From the NCBI GenBank assembly GCA_024742605.1, contig JANSYC010000042.1:1-34994 (forward strand): 34,994 bases of DNA, written 5' to 3'. The DNA is from Alphaproteobacteria bacterium (GTDB lineage Bacteria > Pseudomonadota > Alphaproteobacteria > Thalassobaculales > Thalassobaculaceae). Shown here piece by piece: positions 32,414 through 34,994 of the stretch. The notes under the pieces were generated by a model, which was not told the origin of the DNA, made no database searches, and saw only the letters and a program-made list of their open reading frames with translations. Positions within the stretch are counted from its first letter, which is position 1, and each line of letters opens with the position of its first letter. The translations under genes and the position numbers were made by a program.

Positions 32414-33451
32414 TCAGCGCGCGTGAGCCGCTTCCAAAGGCTCAAACGGCCTCGCCGTTTCCTCGGTCGTTTCCAACTTGTCGGCATGATGGCAGGCCAC
32501 GGTGTGACCGCTTGAGCCCAGGTCGCGCAGGACCGGAACGGATTGGGTGCATTCCGACGTCGCCATCGGACAGCGGGTGAGAAAGACACAGCCGGACGGC
32601 GGGTTAAGGGGGCTGGGCGGATCGCCGTCGAGCGGCGCCCCCTGACGGCGCGCCCTGGGGTCCGGCTGCGGCGCGGCGGCGATCAGCGCCCTGGTATAGG
32701 GATGGCTTGGGGCCGAGAACACCTCCGCCGTCGGGCCGGTCTCGACCATACGCCCGAGATACATGACCACGACCCGATCGCAGATGTGCCGCACGATTCC
32801 GAGGTCGTGCGAGATGAACAGATAGGTCAGGCCATGGGCCTCCTGCAGGTCGAGCAGCAGGTTCACGACCTGGGCCTGGATCGAGACGTCGAGGGCGGCA
32901 ACGGCTTCGTCGCAAACGATGAAGCTCGGCGACACCGCGAGCGCACGGGCGATCACCGCGCGCTGCAACTGACCGCCGGACATCTGGTGCGGATAACGTT
33001 CCAGCATATGCGCTTCCAGGCCCACGGATTGCAGCAATTCTGCCAATCGTCGCGGTCGATCCGCCGCTTCGCCGATGGCATGTGTGTCCAGGATCTCGCT
33101 GATCTGCGTGCCGATCTTCAGGCGCGGGTTCAGGGCGCCGAACGGGTTCTGGAACACCATCTGCATCTGTCGCCGCATTTGCCGCCATTCCGCGCTCCCC
33201 CGCCGTGCCGACACCTCACGGCCACGAAAGCGCACCGTACCGCCGCTCGGGGCGAGAAGGCCGAGCACCAGCTTGCCGATCGTGGACTTGCCGCAGCCGC
33301 TCTCCCCCACCAGCCCCAGGGTCTCCCCCTGATGGACCTCAAAGGAAACGTCGTGGGCCGCGGTCACCACGCGCTGGGCGCCGACGAACGGGATCGCCCG
33401 GCCAACCGGAAACCATCGGGTCAGATTCTGGACATCGACCAGGACCGTCAT
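32414..33451 (-). CDS. Dipeptide/oligopeptide ABC transporter ATPase (DppF/OppF-like)
   Basis: A 345-residue ATPase. Walker A is GESGCGKS, the signature MSGGQLQRAVIARAL, Walker B IVCDEAVAALD, the H-loop ISHDLG. The C-terminal oligopeptide/dipeptide extension has SHPYTRALIAA and the cysteine cluster FLTRCPMATSECTQ. In Walker B the family DEPVSALD has become DEAVAALD; Ala in place of Pro is a minor variant seen in some members. The start ATG at 33451 overlaps the DppD stop (TGATG). It is the last gene of the operon. Confidence 0.92.
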   Translation of the reverse strand: MTVLVDVQNLTRWFPVGRAIPFVGAQRVVTAAHDVSFEVHQGETLGLVGESGCGKSTIGKLVLGLLAPSGGTVRFRGREVSARRGSAEWRQMRRQMQMVFQNPFGALNPRLKIGTQISEILDTHAIGEAADRPRRLAELLQSVGLEAHMLERYPHQMSGGQLQRAVIARALAVSPSFIVCDEAVAALDVSIQAQVVNLLLDLQEAHGLTYLFISHDLGIVRHICDRVVVMYLGRMVETGPTAEVFSAPSHPYTRALIAAAPQPDPRARRQGAPLDGDPPSPLNPPSGCVFLTRCPMATSECTQSVPVLRDLGSSGHTVACHHADKLETTEETARPFEPLEAAHAR

Positions 33452-34500
33452 CAGGCATCTCCATTCAGCGGATGGTGGCACGCAACACGACCGGCCGCCC
33501 CCGCGGTCGGAGTCAGGTGGGGTGGGATGATCCGACAGCGATCGCTGGCCTGCGGACAGCGCGGCGCGAACCGACAGCCGACGGGATAGTCGCGCGGGGC
33601 CGGAACGGAGCCTTCGATGAGCGGCAACCTGCGGCTGACGGTGGCTCGGCCGGGCAGAGAGCGCAGCAGGCCGCGGGTGTAGGGGTGGCGGGGCGCTTCG
33701 AAGATCTGCTCGACCGGACCGGTCTCCACCAGACGGCCGGCATACATCACCGCCACGTCGTCCGCCGTCTCCGCGACCACCGCGAGGTCGTGGGTGACCA
33801 GGACCACGGCGGTGCCGATATCGGTCGCCAGGCGACGCATCAGGTCGAGGATCTGGGCTTGGATGGTGACGTCTAACGCGGTGGTCGGCTCGTCGGCGAT
33901 CAGCAGCCGGGGCTTGCAGGCGAGCGCCATGGCGATCATCACCCGCTGGCACATGCCGCCCGAGAGCTGGTGCGGAAAACTGCGGGCCCTCGACGCCGGA
34001 TCCGGAATGCCGACAAGACGCAGCATCTCGACCGCCCGCTCCTCTGCGGCCTGCAGGGACAGTCCCTCGTGCAGGTGGAGGGCTTCGGCGATCTGCCATC
34101 CTACCCGTTTGACCGGATTCAGCGAGGACATCGGATCCTGGAAGATCATCGCCACGTCGCCACCCCGCAGCGCCTGCATCTCCGGCGGGCTCAGTTCAGT
34201 CAGATCCCGGCCGTCGAAGCGAATGCGACCGGAGAGGATCCGACCGCGCTCCGGCAGCAGCCGCAGGATCGACAGGCAGGACACCGATTTGCCGGAGCCG
34301 CTCTCGCCGACGAGGCCCAGCGTACGGCCTGCTCCGACGTCCAGATCGACGCCGTCGACGGCGACCGTGGTCTCACTGCCATCGGCGGCGGTGAACCCGA
34401 CGCGCAATCCGGACACCTGAAGCAGTGGGGGCACTGTCCGGCGTTCGGCATGGATCGTCGGGATGGCGCTTTCACCGTCCATGGGGACAAGGTCACTCAT
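33451..34500 (-). CDS. Dipeptide/oligopeptide ABC transporter ATPase (DppD/OppD-like)
   Basis: A 349-residue ATPase. Walker A is GESGSGKS, the Q-loop [10 protein letters not shown], the signature [15 protein letters not shown], Walker [14 protein letters not shown]-loop VTHDLAVV. The C-terminal region has [13 protein letters not shown] and [15 protein letters not shown], the Fe-S or metal-binding cysteine cluster of the Dpp/Opp family. The ATG at 34500 overlaps the permease stop as ATGA. Confidence 0.93.
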   Translation of the reverse strand: MSDLVPMDGESAIPTIHAERRTVPPLLQVSGLRVGFTAADGSETTVAVDGVDLDVGAGRTLGLVGESGSGKSVSCLSILRLLPERGRILSGRIRFDGRDLTELSPPEMQALRGGDVAMIFQDPMSSLNPVKRVGWQIAEALHLHEGLSLQAAEERAVEMLRLVGIPDPASRARSFPHQLSGGMCQRVMIAMALACKPRLLIADEPTTALDVTIQAQILDLMRRLATDIGTAVVLVTHDLAVVAETADDVAVMYAGRLVETGPVEQIFEAPRHPYTRGLLRSLPGRATVSRRLPLIEGSVPAPRDYPVGCRFAPRCPQASDRCRIIPPHLTPTAGAAGRVACHHPLNGDA

Positions 34501-34994
34501 CTCAGGCTCGGGTCCAGATGGTCGCGCAGCCAGTCGCCGAGGATCGAGATCGACAGGGTGATGAAAAAGATCGTCATGCCCGGCACGACGGCGATCCATG
34601 GGGCCTGGAGGAGATAGTCGCGGCCGTAGCCCAGCATCTGACCGAGGCTGGTCATGGGCGGTTGCACGCCGAGGCCAAGGAAGCTCAGCGAGGTCTCCAG
34701 CAGGATGGTGCCGGGCAGGTTGATCGTGAATTGGATCATCAGCGCTGGCAGGATGTTCGGCAGGAGATGGCGGGTGTAGAGTTTCCAGGTCGGTACGCCA
34801 AGGGAACTCACCGCTTCGATATAGGTGGCCTGGCCGCTGGACAGAGCCATCCCGCGGGCGAGACGGGCGTAGCGTTCCCACCCGTCGATGCCGACGACGA
34901 TCACGAGCACCCAGAAGTTCCCGGAGAAGAACGCCAGCACGGCGAGGGCGAAGATGATGAAGGGCAGGGAGGACTGGGCGTCGACGAGCATCAT
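34497..34994 (-). CDS. Dipeptide/oligopeptide ABC transporter permease (DppC/OppC-like), C-terminal part (partial)
   Basis: The last ~165 residues of a permease whose N terminus lies beyond the right edge (family length ~270-300). The visible part begins in the conserved [16 protein letters not shown] segment. The EAA loop [20 protein letters not shown] and the [19 protein letters not shown] segment identify DppC. The C terminus [14 protein letters not shown] is the typical DppC ending. DppB and the binding protein are expected upstream, outside the window. Confidence 0.93.
   Translation of the reverse strand: MMLVDAQSSLPFIIFALAVLAFFSGNFWVLVIVVGIDGWERYARLARGMALSSGQATYIEAVSSLGVPTWKLYTRHLLPNILPALMIQFTINLPGTILLETSLSFLGLGVQPPMTSLGQMLGYGRDYLLQAPWIAVVPGMTIFFITLSISILGDWLRDHLDPSLR

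Overview
The window is high-GC DNA (about 60-65% by eye) with dense, overlapping operons and Tat-exported proteins. Gene types include an AerR/PpaA-type B12 protein, CoxM-S-L-type hydroxylase genes, YaeQ and Glx/GlnT proteins. All of this fits an alphaproteobacterium, perhaps a Rhodospirillales-like heterotroph; that assignment is inference. The window is metabolic and transport DNA. I see no rRNA, tRNA, CRISPR array, prophage or intact insertion sequence.

Layout. (A) 1-4089, minus: an operon for a three-subunit molybdenum hydroxylase (FAD, 2Fe-2S, Mo subunits) followed 1 base later by a Baeyer-Villiger-type flavin monooxygenase cut by the window edge. (B) 4349-9526, plus: an SDR dehydrogenase, then glxB-glxC-glxD-glnT, homologous to N-methylglutamate synthase (mgsABC) plus gamma-glutamylmethylamide synthetase (gmaS). 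(C) 9536-19623: a YtcJ-type amidohydrolase (minus), then on the plus strand a biuret-hydrolase/RutB-like isochorismatase-family amidase, a metallo-beta-lactamase-fold hydrolase, a complete PotABCD-type ABC importer with a Tat-exported binding protein, an AbgB-like M20 amidohydrolase and an arginine-deiminase/DDAH-type hydrolase. (D) 19628-25244: a PuuE-like polysaccharide deacetylase (minus), livHMGF without a binding protein (plus), and a quinone-oxidoreductase-type dehydrogenase (minus). (E) 25264-28751, minus: a small unknown protein, a Gph-like HAD phosphatase, an AerR-like B12 protein with a TGT-N12-ACA (PpsR/CrtJ-type) motif upstream, and a pair encoding a Tat-exported intradiol-dioxygenase-like protein and a ferric-reductase-like membrane protein. 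(F) 29193-32199: a 44-residue lysine-rich protein, an SF2 helicase with a zinc-ribbon-like insert, and YaeQ. (G) 32414-34994, minus: the end of an oligopeptide (Dpp/Opp) ABC transporter operon.

How the genes may work together. Regions B and C read as one nitrogen-salvage locus. A Pot-type importer brings in a cationic or conjugated amine. The M20 and other amidohydrolases open amide bonds. The DDAH-like enzyme would split a guanidino group into a ureido compound plus an amine. The carbamoyl-type amidase would finish the ureido group. GlnT/GmaS with GlxBCD/MgsABC would put the released methylamine or ammonia onto glutamate. Each family assignment rests on visible motifs; the joined pathway and its substrate are inference. 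No mgdABCD (N-methylglutamate dehydrogenase) is present in the window.
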